This document shows, piece by piece, positions 9,536 through 18,300 of a stretch of DNA of 62,644 nt (the first letter of the stretch is position 1; each line of letters opens with the position of its first letter). The position numbers and the translations under genes were made by a program. The notes beneath the pieces were generated by a model that ran no database searches, was not told the DNA's origin, and worked only from the letters and a program-made list of their open reading frames with translations. Origin of the DNA: Sphingomonadales bacterium Ga0077531 (GTDB lineage Bacteria; Pseudomonadota; Alphaproteobacteria; Sphingomonadales; Sphingomonadaceae); assembly GCA_001464915.1 (NCBI GenBank), contig LNED01000012.1, forward strand, positions 1 through 62,644, given 5' to 3'.

Positions 9536-9952
9536 ATGAAACCGATTGCTTGGATTGCTGGCGGCTTCGCATTGTCGGGCTTGGCAGCGGCGCTTGAAAG
9601 CTTTGGCGACGTCGGAAGCAATCCGGCGGCGCGCCTGCCGCTCTATATCCCCGCATTGTTCATTCTGCTTGGCGGACAGTACTGCTTTTGGCGAGGGTTT
9701 CGTAGCGGGATCGTTGCGCTTTGGTCCGGAGCCTTTGATCGCCGCCGCAAATCGCCAAACGCGACCACACCAAAACCGGCATATCGGATCGACGACAGCG
9801 AACCAGCGGGCGGATTTGATGCTGATGCTGCCTTCGCCCGCTACATGACGCAGCGAGAAGCGGGTCAGGCCGATCCGTCCCCGCAGCCGCAGCCGCCCGC
9901 GCCGCTTGCGACCTCGCCGACAAGACCGACCTTTGGACGACGGGCCATTTAG
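9536..9952 (+). CDS. hypothetical small membrane protein
   Basis: I do not recognise a family. The 138-residue product has two likely membrane segments, at about residues 3-22 and 38-60, then a basic RRRK border and a long hydrophilic Pro-rich tail ending near PQPQPPAPLATSPTRPTF. The ribosome site AAAGAGGCAGGCG precedes the ATG at about 9536. It stands alone between the divergent lon and the convergent ybaB, 16 bases from the end of the latter. Confidence 0.6.
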   Translation: MKPIAWIAGGFALSGLAAALESFGDVGSNPAARLPLYIPALFILLGGQYCFWRGFRSGIVALWSGAFDRRRKSPNATTPKPAYRIDDSEPAGGFDADAAFARYMTQREAGQADPSPQPQPPAPLATSPTRPTFGRRAI

Positions 9953-9968
9953 TTGCCGCGCGCGCCTT

Positions 9969-10310
9969 TCACCCCAGACCGGGCAGATTGAACCCCGGAG
10001 GAAGACCCATCGAGCTTTGCATCGCCTGCATTTGCTCGTTCGAAACGCGGTCAGCACGGTCGCGCGCGTCGTTGAAAGCGGCCGCGACCAAATCCTCGAC
10101 GATCTGCTTGTCATCGGGGTTCATCAGGCTGTCGTCGATCGAAACGCCGAGGATGCGGCCCTTGGCGCTGGCGCGGACTTTAACGAGGCCGCCGCCGGCG
10201 GTGCCTTCGACCTCGATCCCGTCAAGCTTGACCTGCATTTCGTTCATTTGCTTCTGAATGGTCTCAGCAGCTTGCTGCGCCGCCGCCATCATTTCTTCCA
10301 TCGATTTCAT
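9969..10310 (-). CDS. YbaB/EbfC family nucleoid-associated protein
   Basis: This small DNA-binding protein dimerises as a pair of tweezers and is nearly always encoded next to dnaX. The 113-residue product has the long N-terminal helix (MKSMEEMMAAAQQAAETIQK), the central strand region GTAGGGLVKVRASAKGRILGVSID, and the typical LVAAAFNDARDRADRVSNEQM helix. The C-terminus ends in a Gly/Pro-rich PPGFNLPGLG tail, as in most family members. It follows dnaX with 13 bases between them, so they form one transcription unit; recR, the usual third gene, is not here. Confidence 0.93.
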   Translation of the reverse strand: MKSMEEMMAAAQQAAETIQKQMNEMQVKLDGIEVEGTAGGGLVKVRASAKGRILGVSIDDSLMNPDDKQIVEDLVAAAFNDARDRADRVSNEQMQAMQSSMGLPPGFNLPGLG

Positions 10311-10323
10311 CTCGGGGTTCTCC

Positions 10324-12114
10324 TCAGTGCCAGGGGGGGCTGGCGGATTGGGCCACTTGGGCTTCGGTGCCGATCAGTTCGGCATCGGGAAAGGCTTCAA
10401 ACGCTGCTTTGACCAGCGGATCAGCCCGCACACGTTCCTCGGCAGCGCGCCCCTCGGCCTCGGCAGTTTCGCGTAAGGATGGCTTGGCGGTGCCGCTGCC
10501 ACGCTCGACCTGCCAGCGTTTGCCGGTGACCTTGAACAACGCGTCGCGGATATCGGACGCCGGATCATCGGGGAATTTGTCGGCCTGTTCGAACACTAGC
10601 TTTTCGGGCGCAAGGTCGATTACCCGCACCCGGCTGCGCATCACTTCGGCTACGTGCAGCATCCCGGCGCGGTCAACTTGATCCACCAGTGAGGCCCAAT
10701 CGAGCGTTGGCCCGGCGGCGACTTGCGCGGTCGGCGCGGCACCTTCAGCAGCAGGCACGACGGAAGGTGCGGGCAGAGCAAGTCCGCCCGCTGCCAGCTC
10801 TTCTATCCGCCGGGCAAGCTTACCCGGATCGGGCATTTGCGCCGCGTGCAGAATGCGCAGCAGCGCCATCTGCAACGACACCAGCGGATCGGGCGCCGCG
10901 CGCACTTCTTCGTGGCCCTTAAGCAGCAATTGCCACAGCCGGTGCAATTCCGCAGCTCCCAGTCGTGCGGCAAAATCGCCCAGCGCGGCGCGTTCTTCCT
11001 CTGCCGGTGCATCGGGCTCCCCGCCCGAAATCTGCGCCAGCGTGACCCGGTGTGTCAGGTCCATCAGCGCCCGGATCAACGCCAGCGGCTCAACCCCCAG
11101 TGCATATTGTTCGTCCACCGCCGCCAGCAACGCCTGTGCATCGCCTTCGAGCAGATGGCCGAGCACCCGGCGCTGCGCGCTCTTGTCGGCCAGCCCGAGC
11201 ATATCGCGCACCCGCGCGGCGGTAACCCTGCCCTCCCCGTCAAGGTCAGCATGGGCAATCGCCTGATCGAGGATCGAGAGACCATCACGCACCGACCCTT
11301 CGGCAGCGGCAGCGATGATCCGCAGTCCTTCGATGTCGGCCTCAACCCCTTCGAGCCCACACACCTTTTCAAAATGGTCGGCCAGCATCCCGGCGGGGAT
11401 CCGGCGCAAGTCGAACCGCTGCGTCCGGCTGAGCACTGTCACTGGCAGCTTGTCGACCTCAGTGGTGGCGAACAGGAACTTCACATGCGGCGGCGGTTCC
11501 TCAAGCGTCTTGAGCAAGGCATTGAATGCATTGCGTGACAACATGTGAACTTCGTCGATGATGTAGATCTTATAGCGCGCCGAAACGGCGGCATAGCGCA
11601 CCTGCTCGATGATCTCGCGCACGTCGTCCACGCCAGTGTTCGAGGCCGCGTCCATCTCGATCACGTCGATATGACGACCCTCGGCGATGGCGACGCAAGC
11701 TTCGCACACGCCGCATGGATCGATCGTCGGCCCGCCCTGCCCATCCGGCCCCACGCAGTTCAGCGCCTTGGCAATCAGCCGCGCGGTTGAGGTTTTGCCG
11801 ACCCCGCGCACGCCGGTCATCAGGAAGGCGTGGGCCAGTCGGCCGCGCGCAATCGCGTTGGCGAGCGTGCGCACCATCGCCTCCTGCCCGATCAGTTCGG
11901 AAAAGGTTTGCGGTCGGTATTTGCGCGCCAGCACGCGGTAAGGCTGGCTGGTCGCGGCGGGCGATGCCGCAGGCTTCGCCGGGGCGGGAACCGGTGGCGG
12001 CGTAGGCGCAGGCGCTGGGTGGTCGCCGAACAGCGCATTCTGTCCGGCCGCCTCAAGCTCCGCCGCAGTCGGGCCAGTGTCGTCTTCGGGCAGGTAAGGA
12101 TCGGAATCGCTCAT
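10324..12114 (-). CDS. dnaX: DNA polymerase III subunits gamma and tau
   Basis: DnaX is the ATPase of the clamp loader. After a Pro/Ala-rich N-terminal tail of about 55 residues the AAA+ core begins at YRVLARKYRPQTFSELIGQE. Walker A is GVRGVGKTST, the four-Cys zinc module runs through CGVCEAC, and Walker B is IIDEVHML followed by the sensor-1 loop of the family. The arginine finger region SRTQRFDLRR is intact. The tau-like C-terminal part (about residues 400-596) is Ala/Pro-rich and binds the polymerase. I see no AAAAAAG-type slippery site, so a frameshifted gamma form is not evident. The SRP RNA lies just upstream. Confidence 0.95.
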   Translation of the reverse strand: MSDSDPYLPEDDTGPTAAELEAAGQNALFGDHPAPAPTPPPVPAPAKPAASPAATSQPYRVLARKYRPQTFSELIGQEAMVRTLANAIARGRLAHAFLMTGVRGVGKTSTARLIAKALNCVGPDGQGGPTIDPCGVCEACVAIAEGRHIDVIEMDAASNTGVDDVREIIEQVRYAAVSARYKIYIIDEVHMLSRNAFNALLKTLEEPPPHVKFLFATTEVDKLPVTVLSRTQRFDLRRIPAGMLADHFEKVCGLEGVEADIEGLRIIAAAAEGSVRDGLSILDQAIAHADLDGEGRVTAARVRDMLGLADKSAQRRVLGHLLEGDAQALLAAVDEQYALGVEPLALIRALMDLTHRVTLAQISGGEPDAPAEEERAALGDFAARLGAAELHRLWQLLLKGHEEVRAAPDPLVSLQMALLRILHAAQMPDPGKLARRIEELAAGGLALPAPSVVPAAEGAAPTAQVAAGPTLDWASLVDQVDRAGMLHVAEVMRSRVRVIDLAPEKLVFEQADKFPDDPASDIRDALFKVTGKRWQVERGSGTAKPSLRETAEAEGRAAEERVRADPLVKAAFEAFPDAELIGTEAQVAQSASPPWH

Positions 12115-12175
12115 GCCGACAAGCTAGGCGCTCGGGCGCCATTTGTCATGCTGCGCATCGCCGCGAATGTGGTGA

Positions 12176-12271
12176 AAAAGGAGCCGAGCGACCCGCTGCA
12201 ATCTACCTTGGCTGCTTCCTTCCGGACCTGACCAGGTAAGCAGACGCGAACGTCCACCCGACTCCCGGCGC
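12176..12271 (-). ncRNA. ffs: signal recognition particle RNA (4.5S, small bacterial type)
   Basis: The reverse strand holds the conserved apical domain of SRP RNA: GGTCAGGTCCGGAAGGAAGC followed by AGCCAAGG, which forms the GNRA-type tetraloop helix and the Ffh-binding internal loops. Flanking arms pair into one long hairpin of about 95 nt, and a run of Ts at 12175-12179 follows as terminator. Position next to dnaX is common in proteobacteria. The ends are approximate. Confidence 0.93.
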
Positions 12272-12303
12272 CGCATATGGCGCGGCTTCCCGAAAAAATC
12301 AAC

Positions 12304-12582
12304 TCAGCGAAAATTATCCGCGTAGGCTTGCAGTTTTAGCCGCTTGGGCGGGGTAGCATGGACGCGCGACGCGATGCCGTATCTGTCGGCATAGGCCTTG
12401 GCCGCATCCTTGTTCGGAAAGGTCAACCGCACCTGCGACTGCGTATCGCTCGTTCCCGTCCAGCCCATCAGCGGATCGGCAAAGCGCGCCTGCGACGGCG
12501 CAAATTCGAGCACCCATTCATCGGTATGCGCCTTGCCCGATTGCATTGCGTGCTTGGGCTGCTGATAAATTCTTGCGGTCAT
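12304..12582 (-). CDS. NDUFS4-like ETC complex I subunit
   Basis: This 92-residue protein resembles the accessory NADH dehydrogenase subunit NDUFS4 (18-kDa IP subunit), found in mitochondria and alphaproteobacteria, where it stabilises the NADH-oxidising arm of complex I. The family features are the opening ARIYQQPKHAMQSGKA, the WVLEFAPS strand, the PLMGWTGTSDTQSQVRLTF core and the DAAKAYADRYG helix. It is encoded alone, far from any nuo operon, as is usual for this subunit in the group. A start at 12582 gives the complete domain. Confidence 0.88.
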   Translation of the reverse strand: MTARIYQQPKHAMQSGKAHTDEWVLEFAPSQARFADPLMGWTGTSDTQSQVRLTFPNKDAAKAYADRYGIASRVHATPPKRLKLQAYADNFR

Positions 12583-12597
12583 AATCGTACTCGATCC

Positions 12598-12672
12598 TCG
12601 CTCATGCGGCCTTACGGCCGCGTCGCTGCGGGCGGGCGGTCGCCCTTGCGGGCCGCTTACGCGACCCGAATT
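12598..12672. repeat. GC-rich palindromic intergenic repeats
   Basis: The gap between the end of hrpB and the NDUFS4-like start holds GCGGCCTTACGGCCGC (perfect 6-bp stem, 4-base loop) followed by a GGGCGGGCGGTCGCCC-type palindrome and a GCGGGCCGC block. These look like REP-type intergenic repeats or an imperfect terminator. I see no gene here. Confidence 0.4.
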
Positions 12673-12694
12673 GTGCGAGGCAGATAGCGCATTG

Positions 12695-15124
12695 CTATTC
12701 GCGGTTGAAGGCGTTTTTGGTTTTGAGGCTCGGCTTTTCCAGCCACGGCTGAACGGGCCACCGGTGGCGCGGGTAGCGGCCTTTCATATCCTTCACCACA
12801 TCGCCCCAGCTGCCGCGCCAAAAGCCGGGCAGGTCGCGGGTCGACTGGACTGGACGCCCGCCGGGGCTGGTCAGCTTCAGCAATAGCGGCGTGGTGCCAA
12901 TCATTGGCTGCGTATCGAGGCCGAACAAGGCCTGCACCCGCACTTCTACGCTGGGTGCATCATCGCCAGCATAGTCAATGGCGTGCCGAGTATCAGCGGG
13001 CGAAGTGAAGTGGGTGGGCGCAGCGCGGTCGAGCGTTTGTCGCGCGTTCCAGTCGAGCAGGCCCAGCGCAGCTTCAGCAAATCGGTGCGCGGGTAGATCC
13101 AAGTCGCGCCGGCCAGAGAGGAGGGGCACGAGCCATTCGTCAGCGCGGGAGCGTAGCGCGTCGGACGAAATCTCTTCGAACCCGGCAAAGCGCGCGCGGG
13201 CGAGGAAGCCTTGCGGCAGCACTTCCCCCAGCTTGTCCAATGCCTTCTCCACAAGGATATCAACAAGCAGCAGCGGATCAGGCGCAGGCTCTGGTACGCT
13301 GGCGAGGATGATCGCGCCCAGCCGCCGCTCGCGTCGCGCTTCGACCCGTGCTTTCTCGCTGTTCCAGCGGGTTGTGATCCGTTCCTGCAATTCCCTGGCA
13401 AATAATGCGGCGATGCGATCAGCCGATATTTCAGCCCCGGCCGTGATCCGTGCACCTTTGGCCTGCCCCTGCGCGTCGCCAATAACGATCCATTCGGCGC
13501 GTGCCAGCGGTGAGGCCGGATCGAGTACATAGCCGCGCCCGCCTGCACTCAACCAATTTTCTCCCGACGAATCACGCTGTCGGGCGACAAAATCGGGACG
13601 AGCGACTGCCAACGCCTCGGCTGCGTCGGAAACCGCGCTTTGGCCGATGGCTTGGGCCAACTTCGCCGCTTGCTTCGCCCAGCCCTGGGCAATCCGCTGT
13701 GCCGATACAGCGCGCGGCGCACGATCGCCCCGCCAGCGAGAAAGCCGCTGCATCAGGTCTTCGCCGCGCCCCCCCAGCCCGCGTTCCTGCAACAGCATCA
13801 CCAGCCTTGCCGCATCGTCACCGCAGCCTGCGCGCGCACCGTGCAGCACCGCCGCCGCCTGATCAGGTGCCATCGGCAGCGCGGCGATAGACTCGCCAAG
13901 ATCGGTAATCCGTCCATTCCGGTCGAGCGCACCAAGCCCAGTTAGCGCTGCTCGTGCCGCAGCAACCGAGGCTTCGGGCGGGGGGTCGAGCCAGGGCAAG
14001 CCAGCCAGATCGCTCGCCCCCCACTTCGCCAGCCGCAGCAACAGCGGGGTCAAATCGGCCTGCGCAATCTCGGGCGGGGCGAATTCGGGGCGACCCGCGT
14101 GACCCGCCTCCTCCCACAGGCGATACGCCACACCCGGACCCTGCCGCGCGGCGCGGCCCGCGCGCTGCGCTGCCGAGGCTTGCGAGGCTCGGCGGGTAAC
14201 CAAATGCGTAGTGCCCGCCGCACGGTCGAATTCAGCCAGCCGCGCCAGCCCGCTATCAACCACCACGCTCACTCCATCGAGCGTGAGCGACGTTTCCGCA
14301 ATCGCGGTGGCCAGCACAATTCGGCGGCGGCCCTGCGGGTCACGGCGGATCGCAGCGCGCTGAGCGGCGGGTTCGATCTGGCCGTGGAGTGCGTGGATCG
14401 GGACGTTCGGCAAGCGCGGCTCCAGCCGTTCGCGCACGCGTTCAATCTCGCGCACGCCGGGCAGGAAGGCGAGGATATCACCCTGCTCGTCGCGCCAACC
14501 GGTCATGACTGCGCTTGCTACGCGATCCTCGATAGCTTGCGAGCCATCGCCGCCAAGCCACTTGATCACCAGCGGAAAACTTTTCCCTTCGCTTTCGATC
14601 ACCTGAGCATCATTGCCCAGCAGCCGGGCAAAGCGCGCCCCATCGATGGTCGCCGACATCACCAGCACCCTTAGATCTTCACGCAGAACCGCGCGGGTTT
14701 CGAGCGCCAGCGCCAACCCCAGATCGCTGTCGAGCCCACGTTCGTGCGCTTCGTCAAATAGCAGCGCGGACACGCCGCGAAGTTCGGGATCATCGACCAG
14801 CCGGTTCACCAGGATCGCATCAGTCACAACCAGAATGCGGGTCTTGGCCGAGGTCTTGCTGTCGAGCCGGGTGAGATATCCGACAGTCTCACCCGGCGCT
14901 TCGCCCAGCATCTCTGCCATGCGTTCAGCAGCGGCGCGTGCGGCGACGCGGCGGGGTGATGTGAGGATGATCTGGCCGGTGCACCAAGCCTCGCCCAAAA
15001 GGTCAGGCGCAACAGCAGTGGTCTTGCCCGCCCCCGGCGGCGCGATCAGCACGGCGGCGCCCGGCCCAGCGAGGGCAGCGCGGATATCCGGGAGGACAGC
15101 GTGGATCGGAAGGTCGGGGTGCAT
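12695..15124 (-). CDS. hrpB: ATP-dependent helicase HrpB
   Basis: HrpB is a DEAH-box superfamily 2 helicase; its physiological substrate is poorly known. Walker A appears early as IAPPGAGKTT, the DEAH box is LLFDEAHERGLD, motif III is VMSATIDGARFA, and the C-terminal half contains the family-specific HrpB domain ending near NRE. The ATG at 15124 (MHPDLPIHAVLPDI) matches the family N-terminus, which begins with the LPI motif, and gives 809 residues, the usual length. It lies 20 bases after the polyprenyl synthase gene in the same direction. Confidence 0.93.
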   Translation of the reverse strand: MHPDLPIHAVLPDIRAALAGPGAAVLIAPPGAGKTTAVAPDLLGEAWCTGQIILTSPRRVAARAAAERMAEMLGEAPGETVGYLTRLDSKTSAKTRILVVTDAILVNRLVDDPELRGVSALLFDEAHERGLDSDLGLALALETRAVLREDLRVLVMSATIDGARFARLLGNDAQVIESEGKSFPLVIKWLGGDGSQAIEDRVASAVMTGWRDEQGDILAFLPGVREIERVRERLEPRLPNVPIHALHGQIEPAAQRAAIRRDPQGRRRIVLATAIAETSLTLDGVSVVVDSGLARLAEFDRAAGTTHLVTRRASQASAAQRAGRAARQGPGVAYRLWEEAGHAGRPEFAPPEIAQADLTPLLLRLAKWGASDLAGLPWLDPPPEASVAAARAALTGLGALDRNGRITDLGESIAALPMAPDQAAAVLHGARAGCGDDAARLVMLLQERGLGGRGEDLMQRLSRWRGDRAPRAVSAQRIAQGWAKQAAKLAQAIGQSAVSDAAEALAVARPDFVARQRDSSGENWLSAGGRGYVLDPASPLARAEWIVIGDAQGQAKGARITAGAEISADRIAALFARELQERITTRWNSEKARVEARRERRLGAIILASVPEPAPDPLLLVDILVEKALDKLGEVLPQGFLARARFAGFEEISSDALRSRADEWLVPLLSGRRDLDLPAHRFAEAALGLLDWNARQTLDRAAPTHFTSPADTRHAIDYAGDDAPSVEVRVQALFGLDTQPMIGTTPLLLKLTSPGGRPVQSTRDLPGFWRGSWGDVVKDMKGRYPRHRWPVQPWLEKPSLKTKNAFNRE

Positions 15125-15144
15125 TGCCCCGCCCGTTACCGCGA

Positions 15145-16155
15145 TCAATGCCCGCGCGCGACCGCGAATTGCGCGGCTTCGGCCATCGCCGCACGCGCCT
15201 TACCATCGGGGAAGATCGAAATCGCGTCGATCGCCCGGTGGGCGAAATGGCGAGCGCGTTCGCGCGTATCTTCCAGCGCATTGTGCTTGGAAATCAGCGA
15301 AATCGCGTGAGCAAGATCATCGTCCGACGAACGGTGCCCGATGATCGCATCCTTCCAGAACTTGCGCTCTTCCTCGTTCCCGCGCGCATAGGCGAGGATC
15401 ACCGGCAGGGTCATCTTGCCTTCGCGGAAATCGTCGCCCTGATCCTTGCCCATTTCGGCAGCGTCGGAATCGTAATCGATCGCGTCGTCGACCAGTTGGA
15501 ACGCGACTCCGAGGTTGCGGCCATAGGCTTCGAGCGCGCGCTCTTGTTCGTCCGAACATTCAGCCACCACTGCGCTGATCTGGCTTGCGGCGGCAAACAG
15601 GGCGGCGGTTTTGGCGCCGATAATGTGGAGGTATTGTTCTTCGCTGGTGTTGATCTGGCGCTGGGCAGAAAGCTGCGAAACTTCGCCTTCCGCGATCACC
15701 GCGCTCGCCCGGCTGAGGATCGAAAGGACGCGCAAGCTCCCGTCCTCGGTCATCAATTCAAACGCGCGGCTAAACAGGAAATCGCCGACCAGCACAGTCG
15801 CGGGATTGCCGAAGATGATATTGGCCGCCGCCTTGCCGCGCCGCAACTCGCTGCCGTCGACCACGTCATCGTGAAGCAAAGTCGCAGTGTGGATGAACTC
15901 GACCGCCGCGGCGAGCTTATGGTGGCGAGTGCCCTGGTAGCCGACCAATTCGGCCCCAGCGAGCGTCAGCATCGGCCTGAGCCGCTTGCCCCCACCCGAA
16001 ATGAGATGCCCGGCAAGACGCGGGATTAACGGGATCTCGCTCTGCATCCGATCAAGGATCACGGCGTTCACCGAATTCATGCCCGCCGCCGTCAAAGACA
16101 GCATCGGATCGAGTGTCGGTGCCTTGCGCGGCAGGGGAATGATGTCGGCACTCAT
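15145..16155 (-). CDS. ispB: trans-polyprenyl diphosphate synthase (ubiquinone side chain)
   Basis: The enzyme adds isopentenyl diphosphate units in trans to build the long isoprenoid tail of ubiquinone. Both aspartate-rich magnesium sites are present: LLHDDVVDGSELRRG (FARM, about residue 97) and FQLVDDAIDYDSD (SARM, about residue 220). The GGGKRLRP motif binds the homoallylic diphosphate. The length of 336 residues suits an octa- or decaprenyl synthase; alphaproteobacteria usually make ubiquinone-10, but chain length cannot be read safely from sequence. Its start at 16155 faces the divergent chorismate mutase gene. Confidence 0.92.
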   Translation of the reverse strand: MSADIIPLPRKAPTLDPMLSLTAAGMNSVNAVILDRMQSEIPLIPRLAGHLISGGGKRLRPMLTLAGAELVGYQGTRHHKLAAAVEFIHTATLLHDDVVDGSELRRGKAAANIIFGNPATVLVGDFLFSRAFELMTEDGSLRVLSILSRASAVIAEGEVSQLSAQRQINTSEEQYLHIIGAKTAALFAAASQISAVVAECSDEQERALEAYGRNLGVAFQLVDDAIDYDSDAAEMGKDQGDDFREGKMTLPVILAYARGNEEERKFWKDAIIGHRSSDDDLAHAISLISKHNALEDTRERARHFAHRAIDAISIFPDGKARAAMAEAAQFAVARGH

Positions 16156-16223
16156 GATGCCCCGGCTCTAGGGCGGCCTGCGCGTGCTTGGCAAGCGCAG
16201 AATTGCTGCTAGTTTCGCGGCCA

Positions 16224-16532
16224 ATGTCGCAACAAACGCAAACCTCCGCCGAGCCCGATCCGGTGCTTGCTGCCTTCCGCAAGAGCATCGACAATATCGA
16301 TGCGGCGCTGATTCACATCCTGGCCGAACGGTTCCGGATCACCCAAGCGGTGGGCGAATACAAGGCCAAGGTGACCTTGCCCCCCGCCGATCCCGACCGC
16401 GAAGCACGTCAGATTGCGCGGCTGCGCAAGCTATCGGAGGACGCCGATCTTGATCCCGAATTCTCCGAGAAGTTTTTGCGCTTCATCATCGAAGAAGTGA
16501 TCCGTCACCACGAACGCGCACAGCAGGGCTGA
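16224..16532 (+). CDS. chorismate mutase (AroQ type)
   Basis: The enzyme rearranges chorismate to prephenate for phenylalanine and tyrosine synthesis. The 102-residue product is all-helical like monofunctional AroQ proteins. RKSIDNIDAALIHILAERF holds the catalytic Arg and the start of helix 1, QAVGEYKAK the second basic contact, and EKFLRFIIEEVIRHHER the third helix. I chose the ATG at 16224 (MSQQTQTSAEPD) because the domain begins just after it; the upstream ATG at 16188 would overlap the promoter region of the divergent gene. It ends close to a strong hairpin. Confidence 0.92.
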   Translation: MSQQTQTSAEPDPVLAAFRKSIDNIDAALIHILAERFRITQAVGEYKAKVTLPPADPDREARQIARLRKLSEDADLDPEFSEKFLRFIIEEVIRHHERAQQG

Positions 16533-16533
16533 C

Positions 16534-16574
16534 AAAAAAAGGGGCACGCAGCCGGGTCAAAAGCTGCGTGCCCC
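16534..16574 (-). terminator. rho-independent terminator (minus strand)
   Basis: GGGGCACGCAGC (16541-16552) and GCTGCGTGCCCC (16563-16574) form a perfect 12-bp stem. On the minus strand a run of seven Ts (16540-16534) follows, so it ends the transcript of the secreted repeat protein. It lies 8 bases after the chorismate mutase stop and may serve both strands. Confidence 0.9.
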
Positions 16575-16688
16575 CTCGGGCAGTCTGGCGTTGTTCCACC
16601 TGATCAACGGCACACTACCGCACTGCGCGCTCCATCGGGTTTGAGGTCTGCGGGGCCGCTTTTCCTCTCAAACGCGCAATCGGAATGC

Positions 16689-17249
16689 TTAGCCGCGCGG
16701 GCGCTTGCCGCGAGCGCGCGGCGGGTTGAAGCCTTCTGCACGGGTGCGGGTGACATTGCGGCTCACCTGCCCATCGGCGCGGGTCGTGGTGCGGTTGCGC
16801 GAAGCAAGCGTTGCGCCGTCGCTGTTGGTGATCGACTGGCTGGCGGCGGAATTGCCCTGCCCGTCGCGGCTACGGCTGCCGGCCAACCCGTAGGTTTCGC
16901 CGCCGCGCCCGGTGGCCGTGCCGGTGAAGGTCGATCCGTTTTCGGTGCGTGTACGCTCGCCCTCAACGCTGCGGGTGCGGCCTTGCGGGCCGGTTTGCAC
17001 GACGCCGATGGTCGATCCTGTTTCGGTGCGCTGACGCACGGCGCTGCTGCTGGCGGTGTTGCCGGTGTTGAGGTTGGTCACTTCACGATTGCGCGTCGCG
17101 GTGCCGGTGTCCTTGTTAACCGTGGTGGTCTGGCTGGCGCTGACATTGTCACCTTCAAAAGTTTTGGTGCGGGACTTTTCCTGCGCAGCGGCGGGGATGG
17201 CAAGCGCCAGCGCGGTCAGCGAGGCAATCATCAAGCGGGACGTAAACAT
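16689..17249 (-). CDS. secreted Ser/Thr/Gly-rich hypothetical protein
   Basis: The 186-residue product has a clear signal peptide (MFTSRLMIASLTALALAIPAAA, cleavage near AQE). The mature part is low in hydrophobic residues and rich in Thr, Ser, Gly, Asn and Arg, with loosely repeated units around T-x-T-x-N-x-x-TG and TRTENGS-like strings. Such composition suggests an extended or beta-solenoid surface protein. The tail is basic (RARGKRPRG). I do not recognise the family. It lies after the sigma/anti-sigma pair on the same strand, 127 bases away, and may belong to its regulon, but nothing in the sequence proves this. Confidence 0.7.
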   Translation of the reverse strand: MFTSRLMIASLTALALAIPAAAQEKSRTKTFEGDNVSASQTTTVNKDTGTATRNREVTNLNTGNTASSSAVRQRTETGSTIGVVQTGPQGRTRSVEGERTRTENGSTFTGTATGRGGETYGLAGSRSRDGQGNSAASQSITNSDGATLASRNRTTTRADGQVSRNVTRTRAEGFNPPRARGKRPRG

Positions 17250-17376
17250 TGCGGTATTCCTCCTCAAATCAGACTCTTGCGAAGTCAGACCAGTCGCTTG
17301 GGTTTCGCTGCTGGTGACATGGAGGAAACGTGCCTGGGCGCCGCACCCTTCGCCGCGCGGCAATTTTTCTGGGCGA

Positions 17377-18300
17377 TCAGGATTGGGGCTGCGCAGGCGG
17401 TTCATCGGGCGTCGGCTCGGGCGCTGGGTCAGGAGCGGGTGCCCCTGCTGCGCCGCGCCGCACCCTAAATTCTTCTGCCAGTGCGCGGCGCTGTTCCGGC
17501 GGAAGGGCTTGGAAGGCCTCACGCCGTTCTTGCGGGGTCATCTGCCGCAGTTCCCGTAACCGCTCGCGCCGTGCGGCGGTGGTTGGATCAAGCTGTCGTG
17601 ACCCGGCAATATCATTGCTGGTCAAAGCTTCGCCATTTTCGACCTTGCGCGATAACTCCTCGCGGCGGGCCTTGATGCGTTCATCGGCGCGCTGCTGGCG
17701 AAGCGCCTGCGCTTCATCGATCCGTTGACGCAGTGCGGCTTCTTCCTCTGCCGTCGGCACCGGCAAGCCTGCGGCACGGCGGCGTTCGATGGCGCGGTCG
17801 ATCCGCTGGTCGATGACCTGCCGCCGTACCGCATTGCGGCCCTCGCGCACTTCGTCGATCCGGCGAAACGCTTCGGAGAGTTCTTCGGGTGTATCGATTG
17901 GCCCCTCGATCACCACTGGGGCGAACGCGGCGGAAGCTGGCTCGGCAGGCTTGCTGATGATGGGAGCCGCAGCAACCGGCGTTTCCTTACCGGTCAGGCT
18001 CGCCCAAACCTTTTCAGGCGAAGGAACGGCGATGTCGAAGCGTTCGAGCACGCCCGTTGCCGCAGCTGCCGTGGCTAGCGCGCCAAAACATGCTGCTCCA
18101 ATCATAATCCGCCGGCCCATGCGCCAGCCGCGACCGCCGCCGCCGCCCACGCTTTTGCGGCGCAATTCGGGCAGCGGCGCAGCGCGGTTCTCTGCTGCGG
18201 TCAGCACCCGATCAGCAAACCCGGCACTGAATCCCGGCACTGGGTAATCATCCAGCGCACGCGCCAGCGGGCTGCCGGGGATGATATCGTCAACACTCAT
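17377..18300 (-). CDS. putative anti-sigma factor with Glu/Arg-rich periplasmic tail
   Basis: The 307-residue product has a short cytoplasmic head of about 60 residues, one membrane segment (RRIMIGAACFGALATAAAATG, about residues 62-82), then a long charged periplasmic region. This tail carries repeated EERR, LREL and PPEQRRA motifs and resembles DUF3106-type or zinc-sensor-like helical hairpins. The start codon overlaps the stop of the upstream ECF sigma gene by 4 bases, the classic sigma/anti-sigma arrangement. The C-terminus is Pro-rich. The role as anti-sigma is inferred from topology and coupling; no canonical zinc anti-sigma motif is visible in the head. Confidence 0.68.
   Translation of the reverse strand: MSVDDIIPGSPLARALDDYPVPGFSAGFADRVLTAAENRAAPLPELRRKSVGGGGGRGWRMGRRIMIGAACFGALATAAAATGVLERFDIAVPSPEKVWASLTGKETPVAAAPIISKPAEPASAAFAPVVIEGPIDTPEELSEAFRRIDEVREGRNAVRRQVIDQRIDRAIERRRAAGLPVPTAEEEAALRQRIDEAQALRQQRADERIKARREELSRKVENGEALTSNDIAGSRQLDPTTAARRERLRELRQMTPQERREAFQALPPEQRRALAEEFRVRRGAAGAPAPDPAPEPTPDEPPAQPQS

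Noticed and set aside
10324..12114. Programmed frameshift for a separate gamma subunit in dnaX
   Set aside because: No A-rich slippery heptamer with downstream hairpin was seen.
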